Origin: Ixodes scapularis
Taxonomy: Eukaryota; Arthropoda; Arachnida; Ixodida; Ixodidae
Assembly: GCF_016920785.2 (NCBI RefSeq)
Contig: NW_024609836.1
Span: forward strand, 9,516,018-9,580,017
Reading direction: 5' to 3'
Length of the DNA: 64,000 bases
Shown here: in pieces, positions 34,364-45,981 of the stretch
How the letters are laid out: every line of letters begins with the position of its first letter
Position numbering within the stretch: the first letter of the stretch is position 1
Made by a program: the position numbers and the translations under genes
Notes under the pieces: generated by a model
What the model was told of the DNA's origin: nothing
The model's input: the letters and a program-made list of their open reading frames with translations, nothing else
Database searches by the model: none

Positions 34364-34509
34364 GATGAATGAATGAATTTGGAGTTTTCTGGCGCAGCAG
34401 CAACATAGGCCATAGTGCGCCAAACACAGGGTAAGTAAATATCACAAGACTATATGTTTATTATTGCAGTGGATCAAAATATCAAATATCACTTAAAGAA
34501 AGTTGTAGT
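34364..34509 (-). other. 3' UTR, hairpin and (TTCA)n tail of element I
   Basis: The sense strand ends in a TTCATTCATTCATC tail. The hairpin has arms GCGCA / TGCGC around CATAGGCCATAG-like sequence at about 34390-34422. Confidence 0.7.
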
Positions 34510-37450
34510 TTAAAGTCGATGTAAAATATTTAACTTTTCTAAAAAGTGAAAAACTTGTCTGTACGGAGTAACAGGCTCGTCTCCAAGCAAAAGTGCCAGG
34601 TGGAATGGTATTTGTTTTCTGAAAAAGATAGAAAAGTAGGAGCGGCGTTCGTTATTAAATTGTGGGCATACTAAAACGATGTGAAGTACACTTAGGGTTT
34701 CTGAGCAGTAGTCGCACATCGGTGGGTCGTCATTTTTTAAAAGGTAACCATGAGTCAAGTGTGTGTGGCCCATCCTCAGTCGACATAAGATGACCTCATA
34801 GAACCTTTCTCAATGTCTGGCGCTGCGCCATTCACTCAAAACAGGTTTAACTTTATGTAGCTTATTGTGAGGATCAGAGTCCCACTCTACTTGCCAGGAA
34901 TCTTTTATTTTATTTCATAGTGTAGTTCTATAGTCTGTCACTGGGAGGGTGTGAATTTCAATGGACCTGTTTACACAGGTACCTGCGGCTCGGTCGGCTT
35001 CCTCATTGCCATGTATTCCTATATGGCTAGGAACCCAGCAAACGTGAATAGAGATGTTTTGCTTTATAGCATTCATTAGTTTAACGCGAAGCAGAGAAAC
35101 AAGGGGATGCTTCCAGGATCTTGCAGAGTTAAGGGCAAGGAGGGAGCTGAGCGAGTCTGTAAATATCAGATAATCTGTACTTTTGTTTGATTATTTCATC
35201 TACAATCACTAAGAGTCCATGAAGTTCAGCAGTAAAAACAGACGCATTGGCATTAATTCGTCTAACACGTTGGTAGGACTGCCCAACTGCAGCGCAGCCA
35301 GCATAGCCAGCACCTTTCGTCCCATCAGTAAAAAAACTTTTGTTTGTCTCGTAACGACTAGCAATCTCAAAAAATTCTTGCTTTATAACACTATAGTCGG
35401 TTGCAAGCTAAGAAAAAACCGGAAATGCCTCTCAGAAGAAAATGTAATCCTACGCCGACAAACGCCAGCCAATCGTTTTCATGACGTCACGAATCCGTGG
35501 ACCAATCGCGATCCTTTTGAAAAAAAAGAAAAGCCCAACATGGCTGCTGGCCTTAGCAACGCGACGCTAGTTTCTCGTGACAATTATTCTGCTTTTTTGC
35601 ACCGTGTTTTACGTGCCCGAGGTTACGCCACGAAATCTTAATGGTATCGGCTTGCATTTGCAGCAGTTTTTGCGCGACAACGTGAGAATCCAGCGACGCT
35701 ATCGCCAACGAAAATTTCGAAGCGGGCGCGAGGCTTAGCACTGCTGAGAGGTATGTTAGACGGTATGTTAGACAGTATCTTGGACAGAAAATGAATTGGG
35801 AAGACGGTACATTGGACATGACTTTCTTTCTTTACTAAACAGCTATTTCGTTGACAAAAACGTATTCTAACTTATTTAAATGTCCTGAATGAATTAAATA
35901 AATATTGTAGTACTTTAAGACACGTTTCCTGGAGGAAGAAAAAGCAACGTTGCTAGCGAACTACTTTCTCGACGGCGGACGCACTTCAGATGGGCGCAAT
36001 GCGCTTGGGGGTGGAGCTAAAAGATTGTTCTTAGGTTGCATCCGACTATAGCGGCGGCCACTTTCTTGTTGTATTTTGTCAAAGAGAGGTCGCATGTTAT
36101 AGCTAGGTCATCCCAAGGAGCAAGTCTTTGTTCAGTTTCCATGACAGAACAGGATATGTCAAAACTGTGAGTCACTGCAGCATCCTTCACACGAAGTGCA
36201 AAGGGACGCGTTACGGAGGGCTTGTTTTGAAAGGCCTGCTCATATTTTATGCTTTCAATCAAAGAAAAATTTGGGTGCTGTGGAAGAGTACGGACTCTTA
36301 AAAAGTACTGCGTGCTTAGATAAAACCTACGTTTATCAAGCGACCACTCATTTGACTCGGCATACAAGCTGGGCACGGGGGACGTTCGAAAGGCTCCGGT
36401 TGCCAGTCGGATCCCCTGGTGATGGATTGGATCTAACATTTTAATTGTAGAGGGTTTGGCAGAACCGTAAACGATACTTCCATAATCCAAAACTGAGCGA
36501 ACACAGGCCCTGTAGATTCGCAAAAGGCAGACACGGTCGGAACCCCAAGAACGGTGTGCAAGAACCTTAAGAAGATTTGACTTTCCCTGACATTTTAGTC
36601 TTAGTTCCTTTATATGTGGGCCAAAAGTTAATTTACTATCAAATACTAGGCCTAAAAACTTATGCTCCGATTTAACAGGAATAGGTGTACCTTTAATATA
36701 CAATGATGGCTCGGGAGACATTCCTCGTTTCCGGGAGAAACAAACAGCCACAGTCTTCTCGGCAGAAAACCGAAAGCAATTCTGGTCAGCCCACCAACTC
36801 ATCCTGTTTACGGTAAGTTGAACTTGACGCTCACAGATAGCTAAGTTGCATGAAGAAAAACAAACCTGGACATCGTCGACATAAAGAGAATGAGAGATCG
36901 TGGGGGGAATTACTTGAGATAGAGAATTTATCTTTATAATAAACAAAGTGACGCTTAAGACACAGCCCTGCGGCACGCCATTCTCCTAGGGGAAAGGGTC
37001 GGAGATTGTAGCTCCCAGGCGTACCTGAAAGCTACGATCCTGCAGAAAGTCAGCAATGCAGTTGAACATTCTCCCTTTTATGCTCATCGAGATAAGGTCC
37101 TGGAGTATGCCGTACCGCCAGGCGGTGTCGTAAGCTTTTTCAAGGTCGAAAAATACAGACAGACAAAATTGCTTATTTATGAAAGCCTCGCGGACTATCG
37201 TCTCAAGACGTACCAGGTGGTTAGCAGTAGACCTGGAAGTGCAGAAACCACACTGGAAATTGCTCAGTAGTTTCTTGTTTTCTAGTATGTAGACTAGCCT
37301 GTTGTTGACCAGCCGCTCAAAAGTTTTCCCCAAACAGCTAGTAAGGGCCATTGGCCTGTAGCTCGTGGCTTTACTTCTGTCCTTTCCTTGTTTTAAGATG
37401 GGGATGACAATAGCCTGTTTCCAGGTGCTAGGAAACTTTCCTTTTGCCCA
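34510..37450 (-). pseudogene. ORF2 of element I: RT core, RNase H and finger (interrupted by M)
   Basis: From the J insertion (37450): LKQGKDRSKATSYRPMA, FFDLEKAYD, an in-frame TAG at 36988-36986 just before ENGMPQG, YVDDVQVCF, and HKFLG. Then comes the TIR element M at 35397-36045, then the RNase H region. FTAELH-like and TDG-like blocks can be traced on the minus strand between 35390 and 34900 only with stops and frame changes. The finger (CDYCSETLSVLHIV) is open from 34773 to the stop at 34510. The RNase H part is more decayed than the RT part, consistent with I being an old copy. Confidence 0.8.
35397..36045. mobile_element. Element M: 649-bp non-autonomous TIR element, CTATAG target
   Basis: Terminal inverted repeats: left TCGGTTGCAAGCTAAGAA, right (reverse complement) TCGGATGCAACCTAAGAA, 16 of 18 identical. 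Flanked by CTATAG at 35391-35396 and 36046-36051, and the flanks are RNase H-region codons of element I. No coding sequence is recognisable inside. A 6-bp (or 7-bp, if the flanking A is counted) palindromic duplication does not fit Tigger (TA) or Harbinger (3 bp) well, so I leave the superfamily open. Confidence 0.75.
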
Positions 37451-37564
37451 TTGTTGTTGTTTGCGGTTTTAATGGCGCAAGAGCATCAATGGCCATACTG
37501 CGCCAAACAAGGTGAGTCAGTAAAAAAGGGTGAGTAGAATTAAACTATGGGGAGCAGAATAGTT
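37451..37564 (-). other. 3' UTR, hairpin and (ACA)n tail of element J
   Basis: The sense strand ends with CAAACAACAACAA, a three-base tail unlike the TCAA tail of F. The hairpin TGGCGCA ... TGCGCCA is intact at about 37473-37505. Confidence 0.75.
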
Positions 37565-40500
37565 CTAAAGTTTGTTTAAAAATCCGGTATTTTCAAGGAA
37601 ATCGAAAAGACGTTTGAATGAGATTAGTGGCCGCTCACCAAGCAGCAAGGCAGGGTGGAATGGAATGTGATACTTGAAAAAATCAGGAAAAAAGAATTTA
37701 TGCTGCTGCCGAAGACCAGGACAAAGAAATAAAATATTAAGAACAGTCAGAGGTTCACCGCAGCGCTCACAGGCTGGAGGTTCTTCACTAGTAAGCAGGT
37801 AGCTATGGGTGAGGTAGGTGTGGCCGATTCTCAGGCGGCATATGAGGACCCCGTGGAATCTATTTTTTATTGTAAGATGTTTCCCAGGTACCAAGGTCTG
37901 GCTTGATGGTGTGAAGCTTATTGTTAACCTCTATATCCCACTCAGACTGCCATGATTGCAAGACTGCAAGTCTTATAGGCATTTTTAAGTCTTGGTGGGG
38001 GATGCGGACATGTGACACGGGAAGATTTTGCGAAGAGACGGCCAGTTTATCTGCAGCCTCGTTGCCTGCAATGCCCACATGGCTAGGAATCCAGCAAAAC
38101 CTAATGTCGTGACCATCCTGTAGGCCCTGCTGTACCTTAACACGCACAGTCCGGGTCAGCCGATTCTTTGTTAATAAAACAGAACATACAGCCCGAACAA
38201 CACTCTGAGAATCTACAAAGATGATGGCTTTCTTTATTTTACTCTGCACAATATGGTCAAGCGCCATCATGACCCCATACAGCTCGGCAGTAAAAATACT
38301 GGCAAAAGTATTTAGACGAGCGACTTTGGAAAAACGAGAAGAGTATACAGCCGCACCAACATACATTGACGACTTTGCACCATCAGTGTAATAATGATTA
38401 TAATCTTTGTATTTTTCCTCCAATGCAAAGAATTCCTGTTGTAAAATTAAAGGTGAGACTCTTTGCTTCCTGAATTTTGTGAAGCACCAGTCACAAAAAA
38501 TGGGTTTGACATATTCCATGGGGCAGTATGGTATGAACTATTCAAGAGGTTAAAATCAAGAGTCAGATTGAGGGAGGAGCGAAGACTCTCGACACGAAAG
38601 CTCAAGGGCCGCACAACAGTTGGCTTATGGTTAAAGAGGCGAGAAAACCTAGAGTTTTGAATACAACTATAAGTGGGGGAGCTGGGGTCCGACAAAATTT
38701 TGTAAACATAGTTGAGGCTAAGTAGCTGTCGCCTTTTTTCAAGTGACATTTCATGACAGTCAACATACAAGCTAAGCACAGGGGAGGTGCGAAAAGCACC
38801 AGATGCCAAACGCAACCCAAGGTGATGTACTGGATCGAGCATTTTTAAAGCAGACGGTCTCGCAGAGGCATAGACAATTGAGCCATAATCAAGGCGGGAT
38901 CGAATAAGAGAAGAATATAAACGAAGGAGACATTTTCTATCCGAGCCCCACGACTTGTGCGAAAGAACTTTGAGTATGTTCGATGCCTGCAGAGTTTTTT
39001 GCTTGAGCTGTTTGAGATGCGAAACAAAGGTAAGTTTACGGTCGAAAGTAACCCCTAGAAACTTGTGCTCCGTTTTGACAGCAATGTTGTTTTTATTTAA
39101 CAGAAGTGTAGGATCTAAACAGAGGCCACGCCTTAAAGAAAAAGGAACACAAACAGTTTTATCCGGAGAGAACCTAAAACCATTCTCATCAGCCCATGTA
39201 GTCATTTTATTTATGGCCAGTTGTAGCTGCCGCTCACAGCTAGACATATTACATGACGCTACAGATATCTGAATGTCATCGACATATAGCGAGTAAGATA
39301 CTGAAGGAGGAATGACTTTGCTAAGAGAGTTAATTTTTATTGCAAAGAGTGTGGCACTAAGGACTCCACCCTGAGGAACACCATTCTCTTGAACAAACCA
39401 GTCTGATAAAGTTGTTCCCAACCGAACTCGAAAAGTGCGTTTACACAAAAAGCTCTTTATACACTGAAGCATTCTACCGCGTATTCCGTACATAAAAAGG
39501 TCGTGCAAGATGCCATACTTCCAAGTGGTGTCATAGGCCTTGTCTAAATCAAAGAAAACAGATACACAATGCTGCCTGTTGACAAATGCCTCGCGCACAA
39601 AGGTCTCCAGCCGCACCAAGTGGTCTGTTGTAGAGCGCTCAGGACGACAGCCACACTGATTAATATCCAAGATTTTATGTTGCTCAAGAAAATAAATAAG
39701 ACGTCTGTTAATTAATCTTTCAAAGGTTTTCGCCAGACAACTTGACAATGCTATTGGTCTGTAACTTGCAGGAAGGGAGGGGTCCTTGCCAGGTTTCAAC
39801 AGCGGTATAACTTCAGCCCGCTTCCATTCAACAGGGAAGTAGGCATCACACCACAGGCCATTGAAGTATGTGAGAAGGGCACTAAGTGACTCTCTAGATA
39901 AGTGCCGGATCATGTCATAGTGAATTCTATCGGGACCGGGGGCAGAATTCTTGCGGGAGTTGAGAGCCACTTCGAGCTCAACCATTGTAAATGGCTGATT
40001 GTAAGGTGCAGACGCTCCCCCTGTAAAGCAGAGCCTCGTCTTTTCCATGTTTGCCTTACGCTTCAGGAATGCTGGGGAGTAATGTGCGGAGCTTGAAACA
40101 GCAGCGAAGTGAGTGCCCAACATGTTAGCCTGGTCTAGCAATGAGGCTCCAGAAGACGGAAAAAGGGGGATTGTAAAACAGCGGTATTTCCCCTCGACCT
40201 TGTGAAGTCGGTCCCACACTTCCTTTGCTGGAACATAGCTGCTGATGGAGGACAAGTAACCTCGCCAAGATTTTCCTTTAGCCTGCTTCCGAGTCCAGCG
40301 GGCACAAGTTCTGCATCTCTTGAATTCCATTAAGTTCACAGATGTCGGGTATCTACGAAAGACACCCCGAGCCTTATCTTGGTTATTCTTTGTGGTGGAA
40401 CATTCCTCATTCCACCATGGCTTACATTTCTTGGGGATCTTCGAAGAAGTTTGAGGGATGGAGCAAAGAGCAGCACCAATTATATGCTCTGTGATGTAGG

Positions 40501-41281
40501 ATGTGGCATCGTCATGAGTTAATGAAGAGAACACAGAGGGAACAAGCTTGGATTTTTGGCTAAAAAGAGCCCAGTCTGCTTTTTCTAGCTTCCAACGTGG
40601 AGTCCGTTTCATAAAACTGGGAATCGATTTCACGCTTTCCAGAGCAACCGGAAAGTGGTCGCTTCCAAAAGGATTATTCAAAACGCTCCATGTGAAACAA
40701 GACACCAAGGATGGAGATGAAATGGAAAGATCAATGGATGTAAATGAGTTGTGAGCTGCGCTAAAAAAGGTAGGCTCTTTGCTGTTCAAAAGACAGAGAC
40801 TAGATGACAGTAAAAACCGTTCAATGACCCCACCACGCGAGTCCTGGCGTGTGCCACCCCACAAGGGATGGTGGGCATTAAAATCTCCTAAAAGTAAAAA
40901 GGGGTGAGGGAGCTGAGTAATTAAATCATGAAGATCATGAATATGCAGTGGAACATTTGGTGGAATATAGATGGAAACAATGGTGATGAAGCGGTCCAAG
41001 AGGAGACGCACAGCTACAGCCTCTAAAGGTGTAGAAAGAGGAATCTGAGAACAAGCAACTCCACTTTGGACGATTACTGCTACTCCACCAGATGAGTTTG
41101 ATGTGGAACGATCTTTTCTAAAAACTTGGTGACGACGTAAAATAGACACATGATGATCATTAAGGTGCGTCTCTTGTAAAGAGAGAGCTATAGGATGGAG
41201 GTTGTCCATAAAAAAGTTAACATCGTCAATATTCCTTAAAAGGCCGCGGCAATTCCACTGCATAAAAGTAAATTTAGCCAT
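37565..41281 (-). pseudogene. ORF2 of element J (endonuclease, RT, RNase H)
   Basis: Start ATG at 41281 (MAKFTFMQWNCRGLLRN). The first 944 codons are open to 38447 and hold the whole endonuclease (QETHL, GDFNAHHPLWG, SIDLSI, GSDHFP) and RT (LKPGKDPS, FFDLDKAYD, NGVPQGG, YSLYVDDIQIS, HKFLG). A frameshift near 38515 (at APWN) leads into RNase H: YYTDGAKSS, FTAELYGVM, FVDSQS, IPSHVGIAGNEAAD. A second frameshift near 37885 precedes the finger (CERCGEPLTVLNIL). The stop is at 37565. The RT half alone appears capable of folding, but the protein as encoded would lack RNase H. Confidence 0.87.
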
Positions 41282-41387
41282 TATTCTAAAACTAAGTTAA
41301 AAATTAGTAAATCAGTAAAAGTAGTAAGGTACAAGTAAAAGTAAAAATGTCAACTCTGCCGCGCAGGGCAATAAAGAATGTACAACA

Positions 41388-42661
41388 TCACGTTGGTGGG
41401 ATCACCGGTTTTTTGCTCTTGTGCTTACTCTTAGTAGTCTGCCACTCCATGTCGTCTTGGTCAGACGCAGGAGTGGAGACTTCACACTCATCCATGGCCT
41501 CAGTTTCCTGAGGCAAGCCTTTTTCTGCAGGTTGCTTCGGGTTCGGGGAACGGGGCGCCATGCGCCGCCCGCGACCAGACCCAGCCAAAGGGGCAGAGGA
41601 GGTGCTGGGCGAAGCGTCGCCCAAGTCCACCCGTTCCTGTCCCTTAGGCGCTGTAGGTGCGGCACGAGAGCCATGCCGCTCCCTCGATGATGCTCTCTCA
41701 AGGGAGTGTGGGCGAGAGTGTCGACCCTTCTCCCTGGAAGGAGACCGCAGAGGAGGGACGGTTGCGGCAGCCACCGACCCATCCTGGGTTTGGGAAACAG
41801 CCCGAGAAGATACAGGCTGTTGCCCTGTTGGAGTGCGAGGGTTCGCACTCTGGCTGGGAGGGTCCGAAGACCGTCCAGCTGAGATTGCATGCCCCGAAAG
41901 CTGAATCTTCAGCTGGGGCGTGGGGGACTGCCGTGGCTTCCCATAGTCCAGAAAGGACGTCTGGGTTGCCACTGCAACCTTCAGTGGTGCAGGTCCCCGC
42001 TGCACCACCTGCGCATAGCCACCTTTGCGCAAGAACGCAAAGCGACGGCGCGCTTCCGGGTAAGAGAGGTTTTCTTTGACCTTCAAGTTAAGCACTTCTT
42101 TCTCTTCTTTCCATGTCTTGCACGAGCGAGAATACGCTGGGTGGGGATCACTACAGTTGACACAATGGGCTTCGTTGGAGCAGGAGTCAGCAGAATGGTC
42201 ATTTTTCCCACACTTGGCACAAGTGGCCTTACCACGGCAGCTCTGAGAGCCGTGGCCAAACCTCTGGCATTTAAAACATCTTCGAGGATTAGGCACATAG
42301 GGCCTAACCCTGCAGTGGAGGTAGCCAGCCCTAACAGCCTCGGGAAGTGTGGTAGATTCAAAGGTTAACACTATGTGTTTAGCTTGACCGTCCCGACGCA
42401 TGGAGATGCGCCTCGCAGCTACAACTCCTTGTTCAGAAAGCCCTTCAAGTATCTCAGTGTCAGAGGCCTCAATCAGGTCATCTTCGGAGATAACGCCCTG
42501 AATAGTATTAAGTGTACGGTGGGGTGAAACAGTCACTTTATGATCAGACACAGAATCCAAAGCAAGGAGTGCTGTACTCTGCTGTCTGGATTCAATTTCT
42601 ATGAGAAGGTCACCTGAGGGCATCTTTTTGGCTTTGAAGTTCTTTCCGACCACACTTTCTA
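41388..42661 (-). pseudogene. ORF1 of element J, main part (downstream of the Tigger insertion)
   Basis: Open from the Tigger junction to the stop at 41388, 421 codons from its first Met. It includes SPHRTLNTIQGVISEDD and knuckles CFKCQRFGHGSQSC, CAKCGKNDHSADSC and HCVNCSDPHPAYSRSC. It then has a long Ser/Pro/Arg tail with SREKGRHSRPHSLERAS and the basic end KSKHKSKKPVIPP. It is disrupted only by the Tigger at 42662; the N-terminal 57 codons are at 45124-45295. Confidence 0.87.
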
Positions 42662-43054
42662 CAGTCGAACCCGTTTATAACGAACTCCATCGGACACGCA
42701 TTTTAGTTCGATATATCAAGTAGTTCGTTATAGCAAATATCGCTATTTCGTGAGGACGGCAAAAGCGAGAGAGATGAAAGGAAACCGCGCGGAATAGCGG
42801 CGAAGGCTGCCGAGCGTAGCGAGCCTCACGCCGGCGCTCAGAGCCGTGTTATCGCGAGGCAGCTTTCATGATGGAACATATGTATTCATATTTCTATCAA
42901 TAAATTTCAATATTGAAACATATCATCTAAGAAAGCCCGAAAATTTCTAGGTAACAGACAATAAATGAACACGATAATTCCGTAAAATTGAGAAGGAAAA
43001 AAAAGTCGTGGCACTTACGACAGAGAGAAGTCTTTATTACCTGTTCTTTTGATA

Positions 43055-44581
43055 TTACCGACAGAAGCTGGTAATTTTTGCCTGCGTCTTCGCTTTTACT
43101 GCGTCCTTCAAAATTTCGTCCTCGACGCGAGATAGCTGGTTTACCAGACTTAGTCCACTTCCCTGAAGCTGGGAACAGTAGCGACGGAGCACTTCCGTCG
43201 CTGCAAGCGCCTCGTGAAGCGTCGGGCAAGGTGCCTCTGGGTCCTCTGCCTCCTCGTCGTCGTCGTCGTTTGCTGAAGCCGCCACGACCTCGGCGACAAT
43301 TTCGTTGTCTGAAGGACTGCTGGTCACTGCGACATCATCATCCACTCCGAGAAAATCTTCCAGCTCCACGCCATCCGGGACCGCGTCGGGAAGACAGCCG
43401 AGGTCTCTCCACATCTCGTTTAAGTCGTCATCCGTAACCTCGATTGCCTCTTCAGTACTTGCTCTGTCGTTATCCAGGGACAGTCCCGCGTGGCGAAAAC
43501 AATTCTTAATTGTGTTAGGCGCGATGTCGCTCCAAGCACGGCTAAGCATTTCAATAGCACCCAACAAATCAATCTTCAGTTCTTTTCCCACACGCAGCTT
43601 GGTGAGCAGCTGCTCCACTACACGCTTCCTGTAACCTTGCTTGAAGGCACGGATGATGCCTTGATCTAGCGGCTGCAGCACCGATGTCGCATTAGGGGGC
43701 AGGAAACGAAGCTGAATGTTTTTTAGCGTGGCACCACAGTGATGCGCGGAGCAATTGTCAAGCAAGAGGCAAATCTTGCAGCCACTCTCGGACAACTTCT
43801 CATCCCAGTCGCGCAGCCAGTCCTCGAACAACACCCTTGTCATCCAGGCCTTTCCATTTGAAGTGTATTTCACTGGAAGAGACCGACACCCCCGTAGGCA
43901 CATAGGGGCCTTGCTCTTGCCGATGATCAGTGGCGTAAGCTTGGAGCTCCCGTCCATATTCGTGGTGAGGAGCACCGTAATTCTAGCTTTGTTCAGCTTG
44001 CCGCCATGGCACTTCTCGCCTTGTCGTGCCAAGGTTCGACTGGGTAGGAGCTGCCAAAACAGTGCGGTTTCGTCGGTATTATAAATATCGCAGGGCCTGT
44101 ACTGCTCCGTAATTGCTGGCCAGTTTTCGGCGATCCACTTCTTGACGCTTTCATTGTCGACTGCTCGACTCTCGCCGGCGACAACTTTGCCGACGATGTC
44201 GTAACGTTCCTTGAACCGTTGAAGCCATCCGGATCCGCCACTAAAATCTTGAACGTCGAGCAAAAAGGCAAAGTCTTTTGCTTTCTGCTGTAACATGGGG
44301 CCCGAAACTGGAAGGTTTCGAGCGCGAATATCCAAAAACCACGCGTACAGCGCCTTTTCCACTCTGTCAAAGGCAGGCGCCCGAATGCGCTTTCCGTCGG
44401 CGTTCGGTCGATCTCGGGACTTTTGCAGGATCGCTGGCTTGTTTTTCAGAATCGTACTCAGCGTGCTTCTGGCGATCTTGAAGGATGCGGCGACTTCTGA
44501 CTTCTTCTCGCCGCGTTCAACGCGCCGGATTATTTCCACCTTGGTAGAGAACGGTAACGATGAACGCACCTTGGTCGCCAT
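43055..44581 (-). CDS. Tigger/pogo transposase (CENP-B-like HTH plus DDD nuclease), intact
   Basis: 508 residues from the Met at 44581 (MATKVRSSLPFSTKVEII). An in-frame upstream Met at 44716 exists, but the family start fits 44581. A Psq-type helix-turn-helix lies at about 8-50 (RGEKKSEVAASFKIARSTLS). A CENP-B-type HTH lies at about 70-135 (KALYAWFLDIRARNLPVSG, then GWLQRFKERYDI). The DDE/DDD nuclease has catalytic Asp at 170 (IYNTDETALFW), 275 (LLLDNCSAH) and 306 (LQPLDQGIIRAFK), leaving 30 residues between the last two. An acidic segment at about 430-455 (DDDDEEAEDPE) and a C-terminal helix follow. It cuts and pastes the element at TA sites in the nucleus (family role). No frameshift or stop is seen, so it may still be active. 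Confidence 0.93.
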   Translation of the reverse strand: MATKVRSSLPFSTKVEIIRRVERGEKKSEVAASFKIARSTLSTILKNKPAILQKSRDRPNADGKRIRAPAFDRVEKALYAWFLDIRARNLPVSGPMLQQKAKDFAFLLDVQDFSGGSGWLQRFKERYDIVGKVVAGESRAVDNESVKKWIAENWPAITEQYRPCDIYNTDETALFWQLLPSRTLARQGEKCHGGKLNKARITVLLTTNMDGSSKLTPLIIGKSKAPMCLRGCRSLPVKYTSNGKAWMTRVLFEDWLRDWDEKLSESGCKICLLLDNCSAHHCGATLKNIQLRFLPPNATSVLQPLDQGIIRAFKQGYRKRVVEQLLTKLRVGKELKIDLLGAIEMLSRAWSDIAPNTIKNCFRHAGLSLDNDRASTEEAIEVTDDDLNEMWRDLGCLPDAVPDGVELEDFLGVDDDVAVTSSPSDNEIVAEVVAASANDDDDEEAEDPEAPCPTLHEALAATEVLRRYCSQLQGSGLSLVNQLSRVEDEILKDAVKAKTQAKITSFCR

Positions 44582-44711
44582 CTCTTGCGGGAACAGGAAG
44601 GACACAAAGAACAACGAGCCTCCTCGGCAAAACGCTAGGAACAAAAGAGCCATGTCCTGCCTGGTACGGCTGCAGGATGATGTCATCAGAACGTCATTGC
44701 ACGCTTGCTCT

Positions 44712-44985
44712 ATCATTGGCCAGCGCGCTTCCGCGGGGGCCGGTTGCGGTGTTGTGACTCATCTTCTCAAGGGTCGTGTTTTTCTTGGTTTTCTCTTGTC
44801 CTCTGTCGCTCCGTGCATGGCAGGGAAGCCAGCGCGCCTCCGCGGGGGTCGGTTGCGGGCGTTCGCAGTCGGTTTTGTGACTCATCTTCTCAAGGGCCAT
44901 CGTGTTTTTCTTGGTTTTCTCTTGTCCTCTGTCACTCTGTGCATTGCAGGGAAGCCCGCGCGTCTCCACGGGGGCGGTAGCGGGC
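44712..44985. repeat. Tandem repeat in the Tigger transposase upstream region
   Basis: Two copies of a unit of about 114-128 bp beginning GGCCAGCGCGC (44712) and GCCAGCGCGC (44826), each containing TGACTCATCTTCTCAAGG and TTTTCTTGGTTTTCTCTTG. A partial third copy starts at about 44954. It lies between the transposase start and the terminal repeat, so it may hold promoter or binding sites; the element is functional-looking with it. Confidence 0.8.
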
Positions 44986-45121
44986 GCTCGCAGTTCGATA
45001 TAACCGATGTGTGGTTCGTTATAGAAAGTATATTTCTCATGAATATTGATCTTAAAATTTCGTGTGTTCGATATAGACCATAATTCGTTCTAACCGGGTT
45101 CGTTATAAACGGGTTCGACTG

Positions 45122-45295
45122 TAGCACTTTCGCAACAAGAAAGGGGGACATCTTGGAGAGTGGTGTATCGTCTTCAGAGTGAATAACCAAAAATTTGGGG
45201 AATGTAGGGGGAGATGAGGTCGTGTCTTTCAGAGGGACTTCGGTGCAGACCCTTTTTAGGGCCCGATCAGAGGGAGGTTTAGCTTTGGAACCCAT
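45122..45295 (-). pseudogene. ORF1 of element J, N-terminal part
   Basis: ATG at 45295 (MGSKAKPPSDRALKRVCTE), open to the Tigger junction. It contains the FLVIHSEDDTPLSKMSPF block shared with other copies. The upstream frame has a stop, supporting this ATG. It continues at 42661. Confidence 0.85.
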
Positions 45296-45981
45296 GAGAG
45301 ATGGGAGGAGATTCAGTGCCCGGGTGCACCGCCCACCACGGAGCCCAACAAGGGGGTAGGTAATGTGCCATAGCAAGAAGGGCTTGGCTGACACAATTAC
45401 GCTACCAGTGCTGCCCGGGCACTATACCCTAGTGTGGTTGCAGGGACAGAACCTGTTTCCACTCAAGGTTGGCCCTTGCCGCCTAAGAAGGTGAAAAAAG
45501 GAAGGAAGAGAGTGTACAAGAAAAGAGAAAGAGGTGGGAGGAAAAGTGAAAGAAAGAAGAGGGTAGAAGAGGCGACTGGCTGAATCATCCTGGTCGGGCC
45601 AAGCCAGGACACCCGTCTACGAGAAGCAGGGGTCGAAGCGGTGTATTGCCTTGCCCGGGGGGCCCCGAAGGGTCCAAACATACCCCGGGCTCAGCTCAAC
45701 CACCAGGGTCCCCTTTTCCCCGGACACGGGTTAAGCCACGCACAGCCAGACGTGGGTGGGCGAACCCACATGGCTCGGGGTTCGTAGTGACGCCACTCAC
45801 CAAGCACCTACTAAAGTAGGTGCCCCCTGCGTGCGGGTATGGTGGCCCACGCGGCTGGGGTCCGTGGTGACGCTACTCACCAAGCACCTAGCACACAAGG
45901 TGCAGGCGCCCCCTGCGGAGCTCAGGGTCCGTGGAGACGCCACTCTCCAAACACCTGCTTTCACAGGTGCCCCCTGCGGGG
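45296..45981 (-). promoter_or_regulatory. 5' UTR of element J (type 2, three modules)
   Basis: 686 bp. Three tandem hairpin modules lie at about 45770-45840, 45841-45918 and 45919-45981, in the same arrangement as B and I. The pyrimidine tract on the sense strand is at about 45490-45565. Confidence 0.6.

Larger units (their letters stand above)
42662..45121. mobile_element. Tigger/pogo-type DNA transposon, complete, TA target
   Basis: 2460 bp. The first 24 bases at each end are perfect inverted repeats, starting CAGTCGAACCCGTTTATAAC. TA is duplicated at 42660-42661 and 45122-45123. It encodes one intact transposase on the minus strand. Beyond the perfect 24 bp, further TTCGATATA-like and TTCGTTATA-like motifs repeat inside both ends. 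These may be additional transposase sites. The transposon lies in ORF1 of J. Confidence 0.95.
37451..45981 (-). mobile_element. Element J: full-length I-group LINE in ORF2 of I, carrying a Tigger transposon
   Basis: Flanked by tccttttgccca at 37439-37450 and 45982-45993. It is 8531 bp including the 2460-bp Tigger in ORF1, about 6.07 kb without it. Type 2 5' UTR with three modules. ORF2 has two frameshifts near its C-terminal third; ORF1 is open on both sides of the Tigger. Confidence 0.93.

Noticed and set aside
43078..44084. Plus-strand open frames across the Tigger transposase
   Set aside because: They lie opposite a clear transposase with catalytic residues in the minus frame; composition only.
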